From WHUA01 sp964585785 (GTDB taxonomy: Bacteria; Pseudomonadota; Alphaproteobacteria; UBA8366), in assembly GCA_964585785.1 (NCBI GenBank), contig CAZPFL010000058.1, positions 1 through 23,755 on the forward strand: a stretch of DNA of 23,755 nt, written 5' to 3'. The notes under the pieces were generated by a model. The model did no database searches and was not told the DNA's origin. It saw only the letters and a program-made list of their open reading frames with translations. This document shows positions 1-8,950 of this stretch, piece after piece (position 1 is the stretch's first letter; the number at the start of each line of letters is the position of its first letter). The position numbers and the translations under genes were made by a program.

Positions 1-643
1 AGCCCCGCATGCCGAGCTTGTCGAGCTTCTGGGCGGTGGAGAAGCCCTTCATGCCTTTCTCGATCAGGAAGGCGGTGATTCCGCGCTTGCCCGCCGCCGG
101 GTCGGTCTTGGCGTAGACGACCAGCACCTCGGCGTCGGGGCCGTTGGTGATCCACATCTTGCCGCCGTTCAAGACGTAGCGGTCGCCCTTCTTGTCCGCG
201 CGCGTCCGCATCGAGACGACGTCGGAGCCGGCGCCCGGCTCGCTCATGGCGAGCGCGCCGACATGCTCGCCGCTGATCAGCCGCGGCAGGTATTTGCGCT
301 TTTGCGCCTCGGTGCCGTTGCGGCGGATCTGGTTGACGCAGAGGTTGGAATGCGCGCCGTAGGACAGCCCGACCGCCGCCGAGGCGCGGCTGATCTCCTC
401 CATCGCCACGACATGCTCGGTGTAGCCCATGCCGGCGCCGCCGTATTCCTCCTCGACCGTGACGCCGAGCAGGCCAAGCGCGCCCAGCTCGGGCCACAGG
501 TCGCGCGGAAACGCGTTGCTCTCGTCGATCGCCTGGGCGCGCGGCGCGATCATGTCCGAGGCGAAGCCGCGCACCGTGTCGCGCAGCAGGTCCGCCGTCT
601 CGCCGAGCCCGAAATCGAGGCCCCGCATCGCATTCGAGATCAT
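1..643 (-). CDS. ivd: Isovaleryl-CoA dehydrogenase (N-terminal 214 residues; runs off the left edge)
   Basis: A flavoprotein acyl-CoA dehydrogenase, most like isovaleryl-CoA dehydrogenase, which oxidises isovaleryl-CoA to 3-methylcrotonyl-CoA in leucine degradation and passes electrons to ETF. The start is ATG at 643, about nine bases after a GGGAGGG ribosome binding site. Visible family features are the acyl-CoA dehydrogenase N-terminal helical domain, the segment GVTVEEEYGGAGMGY, the FAD/substrate motif LAMSEPGAGSDV and the WITNGPDAEV segment. The full-length family is about 390 residues, so roughly the C-terminal half, including the catalytic glutamate, lies outside the window. The choice of isovaleryl-CoA over another short-chain substrate rests on overall sequence likeness (for example YGAHSNLCVNQI). 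Methylcrotonyl-CoA carboxylase genes would be expected just beyond the left edge. mgtE ends 51 bases upstream. Confidence 0.88.
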   Translation of the reverse strand, partial: MISNAMRGLDFGLGETADLLRDTVRGFASDMIAPRAQAIDESNAFPRDLWPELGALGLLGVTVEEEYGGAGMGYTEHVVAMEEISRASAAVGLSYGAHSNLCVNQIRRNGTEAQKRKYLPRLISGEHVGALAMSEPGAGSDVVSMRTRADKKGDRYVLNGGKMWITNGPDAEVLVVYAKTDPAAGKRGITAFLIEKGMKGFSTAQKLDKLGMRG

Positions 644-674
644 GGTCCGGCACCCTCCCTACGCCGTCGATGCC

Positions 675-704
675 CCATTCTACAGCAGGCCATTCTACAG
701 CAGG
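675..704. repeat. Tandem 15-base duplication over the mgtE stop codon
   Basis: The 15-mer ccattctacagcagg occurs twice in a row, at 675-689 and 690-704, without mismatch. It covers the last two leucine codons and the TAG stop of mgtE (695-697). Because the unit is 15 bases long, the downstream copy carries a second in-frame TAG. It looks like a recent slippage or duplication event with no effect on the MgtE protein. Confidence 0.9.
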
Positions 705-2086
705 ACAAGGGTCGCGAGCCCGAGAAAGGACAAGAAGCCGATCACATCCGTGACGGTGGTGAGAATGACCGCCGAGCCGATCGCCGGGTCGATACCGAAC
801 CATTCGAGCGTGAGCGGTACGATGGTGCCCGCAAGGCCCGCCATAAGGAGGTTGATGACCATCGCAGCCGCCAGGACGGCGCCGATCAAGGGGTTGCCAA
901 ACCATAAATAGGCAATGGTGCCCATCAGGCACGCGAACAAGATGCCGTTTATGCCGCCGACGAGGATCTCCTTGCCCACGATGCGCAGCGCATTGGCGGC
1001 CGTCAGCTCCTTCAACGCAAGCGCCCGGACCGCGACGGTCAGCGTCTGCGTGCCCGCGTTACCGCCCATCGACGCGACGATCGGCATCAACACCGCCAGC
1101 GCGACCACCTTCTCGATCGATTTGTCGAAGAGGCCGATGACAAGGGACGCGAGAATGGCCGTGGCAAGGTTGACCAGAAGCCAGGAGAAGCGCGCCCGCG
1201 TCGTGCCGATCACCGCTTCGTAGAAGTCGTCCTCGCGCAGGCCGCCGAGGCTCAGCATGTCTTCCTCGTGCTCTTCCTCCATGACGTTGACGACGTCATC
1301 GACGGTGATCGCACCGACCAGCCGGCCGCTTTCGTCGACCACCGGCGCGGAAGCAAGACCGTATTGCCGGAACAGGAACGCCACGTCTTCCTGGTCCATC
1401 GTCGCGGGTATGGGCTTCAGGTCCGCGTTCATGATCTCGGACACCTGAACGGGCCGGTCGGCGCGGAGCAATCGGCTGACCGGCAACGCCCCGATCGGCC
1501 GGTAGCTCGGACCAATGACGTAGATGTCGTAGAAAGTGGACGGCAGCTCGGCGTCCGAGCGCATGTAATCGATGGTCTGCCCGACCGACCAGTAAGACGG
1601 CACGGTCGCGACCTCGCGGTCCATCAGACGCGCCGCGCTGTCTTCCGGGTAGCGCAGCACATCCTCGTAGAGCGCCCGATCCTCCGGCGGGATCGCCTGC
1701 AGCAGCTCGGCCTGGTCTTTTTCGTCCAGGTCCTCGATGAGGTCTATCGCATCGTCGGTGTCCAGCTCATTGACGACGGTCGCGAGCTGCTCGGTATCGA
1801 GCTCATCGATGACGTCTTCGCGGACAGTCTCGTCGAGGTAGCTGAAGAACTCCGGGTTGATGTCGCTGCCGAGCAGGCTGACCAGCGTCGTGCGCTCTTC
1901 GTTGCTGAGCTTCTCGAACAGGTCGGCGAAGTCCGCTGCGTGCAGCGGCTTGATGAGCTCCGCGGCGGCGTCGGGCCGGTTTTCCGCAATCGCCTTCTTG
2001 ATTTCGCGCACGACCTCTTCGGTCGCGCCATACAGGCCTTCCAGCTCGTCACGGTCTTCCGCCAGTTGATGTTGGCTTTCCGACAT
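695..2086 (-). CDS. mgtE: Magnesium transporter MgtE
   Basis: Inner-membrane Mg2+-selective channel of 463 residues, the usual family length. Domains in order are an acidic MgtE N domain (about 40-145, many Asp/Glu as expected for Mg2+ sensing), two CBS domains (about 155-215 and 218-275), a connecting helix, and a transmembrane part from about residue 300 with five predicted helices. The family signature MPIVASMGGNAGTQ is at 334-347. Asp447 in TTVTDVIGF matches the conserved pore aspartate. In known MgtE proteins, Mg2+ bound between the N and CBS domains closes the channel, so gating is probably by the ion itself. The start is ATG at 2086 after GAAGGA seven bases upstream. It lies 26 bases behind maeB and is probably co-transcribed; there is no room for a Mg2+ riboswitch. 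Confidence 0.96.
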   Translation of the reverse strand: MSESQHQLAEDRDELEGLYGATEEVVREIKKAIAENRPDAAAELIKPLHAADFADLFEKLSNEERTTLVSLLGSDINPEFFSYLDETVREDVIDELDTEQLATVVNELDTDDAIDLIEDLDEKDQAELLQAIPPEDRALYEDVLRYPEDSAARLMDREVATVPSYWSVGQTIDYMRSDAELPSTFYDIYVIGPSYRPIGALPVSRLLRADRPVQVSEIMNADLKPIPATMDQEDVAFLFRQYGLASAPVVDESGRLVGAITVDDVVNVMEEEHEEDMLSLGGLREDDFYEAVIGTTRARFSWLLVNLATAILASLVIGLFDKSIEKVVALAVLMPIVASMGGNAGTQTLTVAVRALALKELTAANALRIVGKEILVGGINGILFACLMGTIAYLWFGNPLIGAVLAAAMVINLLMAGLAGTIVPLTLEWFGIDPAIGSAVILTTVTDVIGFLSFLGLATLVLL

Positions 2087-2112
2087 GATCGTCCTTCGCT
2101 GGCTTCGTGCGG

Positions 2113-4404
2113 TTAGACGCCCGACCGCGCCGCGTGCGCCTGGGCGTCCACGACGCAGAGCGCGGTCATGTTGAGCAGGCCGCGCGCGGTAATCGACGGC
2201 GTCACGATATGCGCCGGGGAGGCGGCGCCGAGCAGCATCGGCCCGACCGTGATCAGTCCTTCGCCCAGCGCCTTGACCAGGTTGTAGGCGATGTTGCCCG
2301 CATCCAGCGACGGCATGATCAGCGTGTTGGCGCTGCCGGACAGCCGGGCGTCGGGGAAGATGCGCTTGCGCACTTCGGCGTCGATCGCGGCGTCCGCGTG
2401 CATCTCGCCGTCCACCTCCAGCTCGGGATAGTCGCGGTGCAGGATCGCCGCCGCTTCGCGCATCTTGAGCGCCGACGGGTAGCGCGAGGTGCCGAAGTTG
2501 GAATGCGAGACGAGGGCGATCTTCGGCGTGATGCCGAACCGGTGGACCTCGTCGGCGGCGAGCAGCGCGATCTCGACGATGTCTTCGACGGTGGGCTCGG
2601 GATCGACATGCGTGTCGGCGATGAAGACCGGCCCGCTCGGCATCACCAGCAGGGTCAGCGCGGACAGCTCGCGCACGTCATCGCGCTTGCCGATGATCTC
2701 GCGGATATGGCGAAGATGGGTGTGATACTGGCCGACCGTGCCGCAGATCATGGCGTCGGTGTCGCCGCGCCGGAGCATCATCGCGCCGATCACGGTCGTG
2801 CGCGTCCGCACCACGCGCCGCGCGAGATCGGGCGACACGCCATTGCGCGCCATCAGGCAATAATAGTCGTTCCAGTATTCCTGGTAACGGTCGTCGCGCT
2901 CGGGGTCGACCAGCTCGACATTCCCGTCCAGCTGAAGCCGCAGGCCCAGGCGCTCGATACGCGACTGCACGACCGCGCGCCGGCCGATCAGGATCGGCTT
3001 GGCGAGGCCTTCGTCGAGCGCCGCCTGCACCGCGCGCAGCACGCGCTCTTCCTCGCCGTCGGTGTAGGTGACGCGCCGCGGGTCGGCGCGCGCCTGGTCG
3101 AACACCGGGCGCATCACGAAGCCGGTCTTCCAGACGAACTGCGACAGCTCCTGGCGATAGGCGTCGAAATCCGCGATCGGCCGCGTCGCCACGCCGCTGT
3201 CCATCGCCGCCTTGGCGACGGCGGGTGCGATCTCGATGATCAGGCGCGGATCGAAGGGCCTGGGGATCAGGTAGTCCGGGCCGAACTGGGTCGGCTGGTT
3301 GCCATAGGCCTTGGCGACGATCTCCGAGCTCTCCGCCCGCGCCAGCGCGGCCAGCGCCTTGACCGTCGCGATCTTCATCGCCTCGTTGATCGCCGTCGCG
3401 CCGACATCGAGCGCGCCGCGGAAGATGAACGGGAAGCAGAGCACGTTGTTGACCTGGTTCGGATAGTCCGAGCGGCCGGTGGCGATGATCGCATCGCTGC
3501 GCACCGAGCGCGCCACATCCGGGCGGATCTCCGGATCGGGATTGGCCAGCGCCATGATCACCGGCCGCTCCGCCATCTTCGCCACCATCTCGGGCTTCAG
3601 CACGTTCGGCGCCGACAGGCCGAGGAAGATATCCGCGCCACCGATGACATCGGCCAGGCTGCGGGCCTTGGTGTCCTGGGCATAGCATTCCTTGCAGCCG
3701 TCCATTTCTTGCTGGCGGCCCTTGAACACGACGCCGACGATATCGGTGACCCAGATATTCTCCCGCGGCATGCCCATATCTACTAGTAGATTGAGGCAGG
3801 CGAGGGCGGCGGCGCCGGCCCCCGACGTGACCAGCTTCACCGCGGCGAGATCCTTGCCGACGATCTGCAGCGCGTTGGTGATCGCGGCCGCGACGATGAT
3901 CGCCGTGCCGTGCTGGTCGTCGTGGAAGACCGGGATGTTCATACGCGCGCGCAGCTTCGTTTCGATGTCGAAGCATTCCGGCGCCTTGACGTCTTCGAGG
4001 TTGATGCCGCCGAAGGTCGGCTCCAGCGCCGCCACCACGTCGACGAAGCGCTCGGGGTCGGACTCCTTGACCTCGATGTCGAAGACGTCGATGCCGGCGA
4101 ATTTCTTGAACAGGACCGCCTTGCCTTCCATCACCGGCTTGGCCGCCAACGGGCCGATATTGCCGAGCCCGAGCACGGCGGAGCCGTTGGTCACCACGCC
4201 GACGAGGTTGCCGCGCGCGGTCATCGCCGCGGCCTCGGCCGGGTCGGCCTTGATCGCGTTGCAGGCAGCGGCGACGCCGGGCGAATAGGCGAGCGAAAGG
4301 TCGCGCTGGTTGGCCAAAGGCTTGGTGGGCACGACGGCGAGCTTCCCGGCGGGGTGGCGCCGGTGATAGTTCAGCGCGTCTTCGGCGGTGCGGTCGTCGG
4401 TCAT
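2113..4404 (-). CDS. maeB: NADP-dependent malic enzyme with phosphotransacetylase-like C-terminal domain
   Basis: Cytosolic oxidative decarboxylation of malate to pyruvate with NADP+ reduction, supplying NADPH and pyruvate for gluconeogenic growth. At 763 residues it has the long MaeB architecture: malic enzyme N domain (about 20-150, with SLAYSPGVA holding the catalytic tyrosine), the metal and substrate segment FHDDQHGTAI, a Rossmann nucleotide-binding domain (VTSGAGAAALA near residue 190), and from about 430 to the end a PTA/PTB-like domain. In characterised MaeB proteins that tail is thought to be regulatory (acetyl-CoA inhibition) rather than an active phosphotransacetylase. The start is ATG at 4404, seven bases after AAAGG. 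The gene begins about 60 bases downstream of the tRNA-Leu terminator and is followed closely by mgtE. Oddity: a CTA-CTA-GTA rare-codon run at 3780-3789 (see the repeat entry). Confidence 0.96.
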   Translation of the reverse strand: MTDDRTAEDALNYHRRHPAGKLAVVPTKPLANQRDLSLAYSPGVAAACNAIKADPAEAAAMTARGNLVGVVTNGSAVLGLGNIGPLAAKPVMEGKAVLFKKFAGIDVFDIEVKESDPERFVDVVAALEPTFGGINLEDVKAPECFDIETKLRARMNIPVFHDDQHGTAIIVAAAITNALQIVGKDLAAVKLVTSGAGAAALACLNLLVDMGMPRENIWVTDIVGVVFKGRQQEMDGCKECYAQDTKARSLADVIGGADIFLGLSAPNVLKPEMVAKMAERPVIMALANPDPEIRPDVARSVRSDAIIATGRSDYPNQVNNVLCFPFIFRGALDVGATAINEAMKIATVKALAALARAESSEIVAKAYGNQPTQFGPDYLIPRPFDPRLIIEIAPAVAKAAMDSGVATRPIADFDAYRQELSQFVWKTGFVMRPVFDQARADPRRVTYTDGEEERVLRAVQAALDEGLAKPILIGRRAVVQSRIERLGLRLQLDGNVELVDPERDDRYQEYWNDYYCLMARNGVSPDLARRVVRTRTTVIGAMMLRRGDTDAMICGTVGQYHTHLRHIREIIGKRDDVRELSALTLLVMPSGPVFIADTHVDPEPTVEDIVEIALLAADEVHRFGITPKIALVSHSNFGTSRYPSALKMREAAAILHRDYPELEVDGEMHADAAIDAEVRKRIFPDARLSGSANTLIMPSLDAGNIAYNLVKALGEGLITVGPMLLGAASPAHIVTPSITARGLLNMTALCVVDAQAHAARSGV
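3780..3789. repeat. Palindrome CTACTAGTAG inside maeB (copy 1)
   Basis: A perfect 10-base palindrome centred on CTAG, AT-rich in a strongly GC-rich background. On the maeB strand it is read as CTA CTA GTA (Leu-Leu-Val), followed by GA(T) for Asp; these codons are almost unused by the neighbouring genes. The same 11-mer, in the same reading frame, occurs in the asmA-family gene at 13460-13469. No function is known to me. Confidence 0.8.
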
Positions 4405-4466
4405 GGCATACCTTTGGACTTCTGCGGCCCTGCGGCCGGTTCAGCGGCGCAACGGAAGCACGAAGC

Positions 4467-4498
4467 GAAAAGGCCCGCTGCTCTACTCAGCGGGCCTT
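4467..4498 (-). terminator. Rho-independent terminator of tRNA-Leu
   Basis: A perfect 11-base-pair stem (4470-4480 with 4488-4498) and a 7-base loop, followed on the minus strand by TTTTCGCTT. It begins seven bases past the tRNA CCA end, so it terminates the tRNA transcript and separates it from maeB. Confidence 0.9.
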
Positions 4499-4504
4499 GC
4501 GGAT

Positions 4505-4591
4505 TGGTGCGGTCGAGAAGACTCGAACTTCCACGGTGTTTCCACCACAGCGACCTCAACGCTGCGCGTCTACCAGTTCCGCCACGACCGC
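4505..4591 (-). tRNA. tRNA-Leu (anticodon GAG)
   Basis: Class II tRNA of 87 bases. The acceptor stem GCGGTCG (from 4591 downwards) pairs with CGACCGC, followed by discriminator A and an encoded CCA (4507-4505). The anticodon arm is CAGCG-TTGAGGT-CGCTG, with anticodon GAG at 4557-4555 (reads CUC and CUU). A long variable arm and the T-arm GTTCGAGTC are present. The gene stands alone between lipB (divergent) and maeB, with its own terminator. I could not pick out a convincing promoter on its upstream side. Confidence 0.97.
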
Positions 4592-4609
4592 ATATCTGCT
4601 GCGCTCTCC

Positions 4610-4640
4610 TTGCCAGACGGGCCATAAAAGGAGTATGGCC
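4610..4640 (+). promoter_or_regulatory. Possible lipB promoter with a 7-base inverted repeat
   Basis: TTGCCA (4610-4615), an 18-base spacer and TATGGC (4634-4639) give a weak sigma70-like pair facing lipB. The -10-like hexamer is part of an inverted repeat, ggccata (4620-4626) and tatggcc (4634-4640), separated by aaaggag. This could be an operator or chance; match quality is poor at the -10. Confidence 0.3.
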
Positions 4641-4704
4641 GCATTGAGTTGGATGAACAGCCTGATGGGCGGGGGATAGCAGAAGCCGGTGAGGTTATCA
4701 AGGG

Positions 4705-5394
4705 ATGCATAAGACCTTGCCCACAAACAAAGAGTCGCGCCCGCCTCCGGGCGTCGAATGGCGCATCGACGACCGCCTCGTTCCCTATGAGGAAGCGGTC
4801 GCGGCGATGGAGCGCCGTGTCGCCGCCATCGCCGCCGGCCGGGCGCCCGAGCAGGTCTGGCTCCTGGAGCACCCCTCGCTCTATACCGCCGGCACCAGCG
4901 CCCGGGACGCGGACCTGCTGACGCCGGACCGCTTTCCGGTCTACCGCACCGGCCGGGGCGGCCAGTTCACCTATCACGGGCCCGGCCAGCGGGTGTGCTA
5001 CGTCATGCTCGACCTGAAGCCGCGCGGCCAGGATGTCCGGCGCTACGTCCGCGACCTCGAGGAATGGGTCATCCGCACGCTCGACCGGTTCAACGTCAAG
5101 GGCGAGCGGCGGGACGACCGGGTCGGCATCTGGGTCAGCCGCGGCGGCGGCCGGGAAGACAAGATCGCGGCGATCGGGGTGCGCATCCGGCGCTGGGTCA
5201 CCTTCCACGGCATCGCCATCAACGTCGAGCCCACGCTGGAGCACTTCTCGGGCATCGTGCCCTGCGGCATCGCCGCCGCCAATTACGGCGTGACCTCGCT
5301 GGTCGAGCTGGGCCTGCCGGTGACCATGGCCGACCTCGACGTGGCGCTCAAGGAGAGCTTCGCCGAGGTCTTCGGCGCATCGCCCGCTTCATAG
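4705..5394 (+). CDS. lipB: Octanoyl-[acyl carrier protein]:protein N-octanoyltransferase LipB
   Basis: Cytosolic enzyme that moves octanoate from ACP to the lipoyl domains of pyruvate and 2-oxoglutarate dehydrogenase complexes and the glycine cleavage H protein; LipA then inserts sulfur. The protein is 229 residues long, typical for the family. Visible signature elements are RGGQFTYHGPGQ (84-95), the catalytic Lys153 in KIAAIGVR, and the acyl-accepting Cys187 in GIVPCGI. The ATG at 4705 has GAGG about ten bases upstream. It is one of only two plus-strand genes here and probably forms a short operon with the esterase that starts 12 bases after its stop. Confidence 0.96.
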   Translation: MHKTLPTNKESRPPPGVEWRIDDRLVPYEEAVAAMERRVAAIAAGRAPEQVWLLEHPSLYTAGTSARDADLLTPDRFPVYRTGRGGQFTYHGPGQRVCYVMLDLKPRGQDVRRYVRDLEEWVIRTLDRFNVKGERRDDRVGIWVSRGGGREDKIAAIGVRIRRWVTFHGIAINVEPTLEHFSGIVPCGIAAANYGVTSLVELGLPVTMADLDVALKESFAEVFGASPAS

Positions 5395-5406
5395 GAATCC
5401 CACCCC

Positions 5407-6342
5407 GTGACCGTTGTCCGCCGCTGCCTGATCGCCGTCTCCCTGTTGCTAACCGGCGCCCTCTCCGCCCCTGCCCCGGTACAGGCCCGCGCCAAGGACG
5501 CGCCGCAGATCAAGGAAGGGGCCGGCCGCTTCGTGTTCGACGATCCGAAGACTGCAACCGGCAAGACGGTGCCGGTCTGGTATTACCGGCCGAAGGGCTT
5601 CACCCCGGACACGCCCATCCTGTTCGTCATGCACGGGGTCAAGCGCAACGCCGACGACTACCGCGACAACTGGATCGACCTCGCGAACCAATACGGCCTG
5701 CTGATCATCGCGCCGGAGTTCAGCCGGGAGAACTTCCCGCATTCCTGGCACTACAATCTCGGCAACGTGATGGCGCGAGGCGGCCCGGACGATGCGCTCG
5801 TTCCGACGCCGCCGGCGAAATGGACCTTTCCGATTATCGACCGTATCTTCGAGGTCGTGCGGCAGAGCAGCGGCAGCCGGCGCACGACCTTCTCGATCTT
5901 CGGGCATTCCGCCGGCGGGCAGTTCGTACATCGCTACATGATGTTTACCGGCGGGCCGAAGGTGGATCTCGCGATCTGCGCCAACGCCGGCTGGTACACG
6001 CTGCCGACCGACAGCGAGGCCTTCCCCTACGGCCTGGGCGGCACGAAGCTGACGCCGGACCAGCTCAAGGCCGCCTTCGCCAAGAAGATGATCATCCTGC
6101 TGGGCGACATGGACATCGTGCAGGACCGCAATTTCCGCATGACGCCCGAGGCGATGCGCCAAGGCCCGACCCGGTTCGACCGCGGCAAATTCTATTTCGC
6201 CGCCGCCAAGCGCGCGGCGGAAAAGCTGAACGCGCCCTTCAACTGGCGCGTCGAGACGGTGCCGGGCGTCGGCCACGACAACGCCAACATGGCCGTCGCC
6301 GCGGCTAAGCTCGTGCACGAGGTGCTCACGGCCGGGCATTAA
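5407..6342 (+). CDS. Exported alpha/beta hydrolase, PHB-depolymerase/feruloyl-esterase-like
   Basis: A 311-residue alpha/beta hydrolase starting at GTG 5407, with AGGA about ten bases upstream. The N terminus has two arginines, a hydrophobic stretch (about 7-20) and Ala-x-Ala-type cleavage options near residues 21-28, so a Sec signal peptide and a periplasmic or secreted protein are likely. The core shows the oxyanion segment FVMHGVKRNADDY (73-85), the nucleophile elbow GHSAG with Ser168, an aspartate in LLGDMDIVQD, and a histidine in VPGVGHDN near the C terminus. This fits the PHB-depolymerase-like esterase group, but the true substrate cannot be read from sequence; a polyester, a feruloyl ester or another ester are all possible. 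It follows lipB by 12 bases, and no functional link with lipoate is obvious. Confidence 0.8.
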   Translation: MTVVRRCLIAVSLLLTGALSAPAPVQARAKDAPQIKEGAGRFVFDDPKTATGKTVPVWYYRPKGFTPDTPILFVMHGVKRNADDYRDNWIDLANQYGLLIIAPEFSRENFPHSWHYNLGNVMARGGPDDALVPTPPAKWTFPIIDRIFEVVRQSSGSRRTTFSIFGHSAGGQFVHRYMMFTGGPKVDLAICANAGWYTLPTDSEAFPYGLGGTKLTPDQLKAAFAKKMIILLGDMDIVQDRNFRMTPEAMRQGPTRFDRGKFYFAAAKRAAEKLNAPFNWRVETVPGVGHDNANMAVAAAKLVHEVLTAGH

Positions 6343-6372
6343 GGTGGGCGTTGCGGAAATTCCGATACAGCG

Positions 6373-6403
6373 CTGGATTGCCGGAACAAGTCCGGCAATG
6401 ACG
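6373..6403 (-). repeat. Extragenic palindromic repeat, copy 1
   Basis: A hairpin with a 9-base stem, attgccgga (6377-6385) and tccggcaat (6391-6399), around loop acaag. Read on the minus strand it is CGTCA-TTGC-CGGACTTGTTCCG-GCAA-TCCAG. It shares flanks and loop with copy 2 but has different, compensating stem bases. It lies downstream of the plus-strand esterase. Confidence 0.85.
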
Positions 6404-6431
6404 ATTTGGGTTGTTGGCACCTAATTATACT

Positions 6432-6463
6432 CGTCACTCGCGGACTTGTTCCGCGAGTCCACG
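6432..6463 (+). repeat. Extragenic palindromic repeat, copy 2 (inverted relative to copy 1)
   Basis: Read on the plus strand it is CGTCA-CTCG-CGGACTTGTTCCG-CGAG-TCCACG. The stem is actcgcgga (6436-6444) with tccgcgagt (6450-6458), loop cttgt. It is the same family as copy 1 in opposite orientation, 28 bases away. The pair fills the space between two convergent genes and may also act as a two-way terminator. Confidence 0.85.
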
Positions 6464-6479
6464 GCTGCCGCGAATTAAC

Positions 6480-6516
6480 CGGCAGGTGCCTTTGGGAATA
6501 CCTACCGAACCTGCCG
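6480..6516 (-). terminator. Possible terminator overlapping the acyP stop
   Basis: An 8-base stem, acctgccg (6509-6516) with cggcaggt (6480-6487), with a loop of about 21 bases spans the acyP stop codon. On the minus strand it is followed by GTTAATTCG. The long loop and lack of a clear T-run make it a weak candidate. Confidence 0.35.
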
Positions 6517-6777
6517 AAAGCCCGCGGCGTCCGGCGGTTCGGCGGGGTGTTCGCGGATCGCGGTGACGGCGGCCATGCGCGGCCCGTTGCGGCAGGCCTC
6601 GATCATCACGGCGACCACGGCGGCCGGCCCGGCGATCAGCGCCTCGACCGTGCCGTCCGGCAGGTTGCGCACCCAGCCGTCGAGGCCGCGCCGTTCGGCC
6701 TCCCACACCGTCCACTGGCGGTAGCCGACGCCCTGTACCCGTCCTTCGATGATCAGCCTGACCGCATGGTCCGCCAT
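6502..6777 (-). CDS. acyP: Acylphosphatase
   Basis: Small cytosolic enzyme (91 residues, normal length) that hydrolyses acyl phosphates such as acetyl phosphate or carbamoyl phosphate. The signature GRVQGVGYRQW holds the phosphate-binding Arg20, and Asn38 in VRNLPDGTVE is the second catalytic residue. The start is ATG at 6777 after GGAGGG with a 3-base gap. It lies 13 bases behind pccA and is almost certainly on the same transcript. Why an acylphosphatase follows a biotin carboxylase is not known; carboxyphosphate is the intermediate of biotin carboxylation, but a role there would be speculation. Confidence 0.93.
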   Translation of the reverse strand: MADHAVRLIIEGRVQGVGYRQWTVWEAERRGLDGWVRNLPDGTVEALIAGPAAVVAVMIEACRNGPRMAAVTAIREHPAEPPDAAGFRQVR

Positions 6778-6790
6778 CCGCCCTCCGGCG

Positions 6791-8788
<1,998 letters not shown>

Positions 8789-8816
8789 CGTCGCCCGTCC
8801 GCTCCAATAGTCCGCA

Positions 8817-8838
8817 GGGGTCTCCGGCCGGAGTCCCC
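8817..8838. promoter_or_regulatory. Palindrome upstream of pccA, possible operator
   Basis: ggggtctccggccggagtcccc is a perfect 12-base palindrome (ctccggccggag) extended to 22 bases with one mismatched pair. With no loop it is better suited to a dimeric DNA-binding protein than to an RNA hairpin. It lies 29 bases before the pccA start. It does not resemble the TTTGCAAA sites described for PccR. Confidence 0.35.
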
Positions 8839-8890
8839 TCTTGCGCGGGCACTTTATGCGAAATGGCGCGGAAGCAACAGATGGCGGATC

Positions 8891-8914
8891 GCCCGGCGGC
8901 GCGTCCCGCCGGGC
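8891..8914 (-). terminator. Hairpin between ltaE and pccA
   Basis: A perfect 9-base GC-only stem, gcccggcgg (8891-8899) and ccgccgggc (8906-8914), with a 6-base loop, about 37 bases past the ltaE stop. There is no T-run after it on the minus strand, so it may be an attenuating or RNA-stabilising hairpin rather than a full terminator. It makes up most of the structure in the 162-base ltaE-pccA gap. Confidence 0.45.
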
Positions 8915-8950
8915 CGATACCCGTCCTGGTTCGTTACGGTAGCCGGCGGC

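Noticed and set aside
2107..3786. A 559-codon open frame antisense to maeB
   Set aside because: Composition is typical of a reverse-strand shadow (His/Arg/Asp-rich), with no motifs and full overlap with a well-supported gene.
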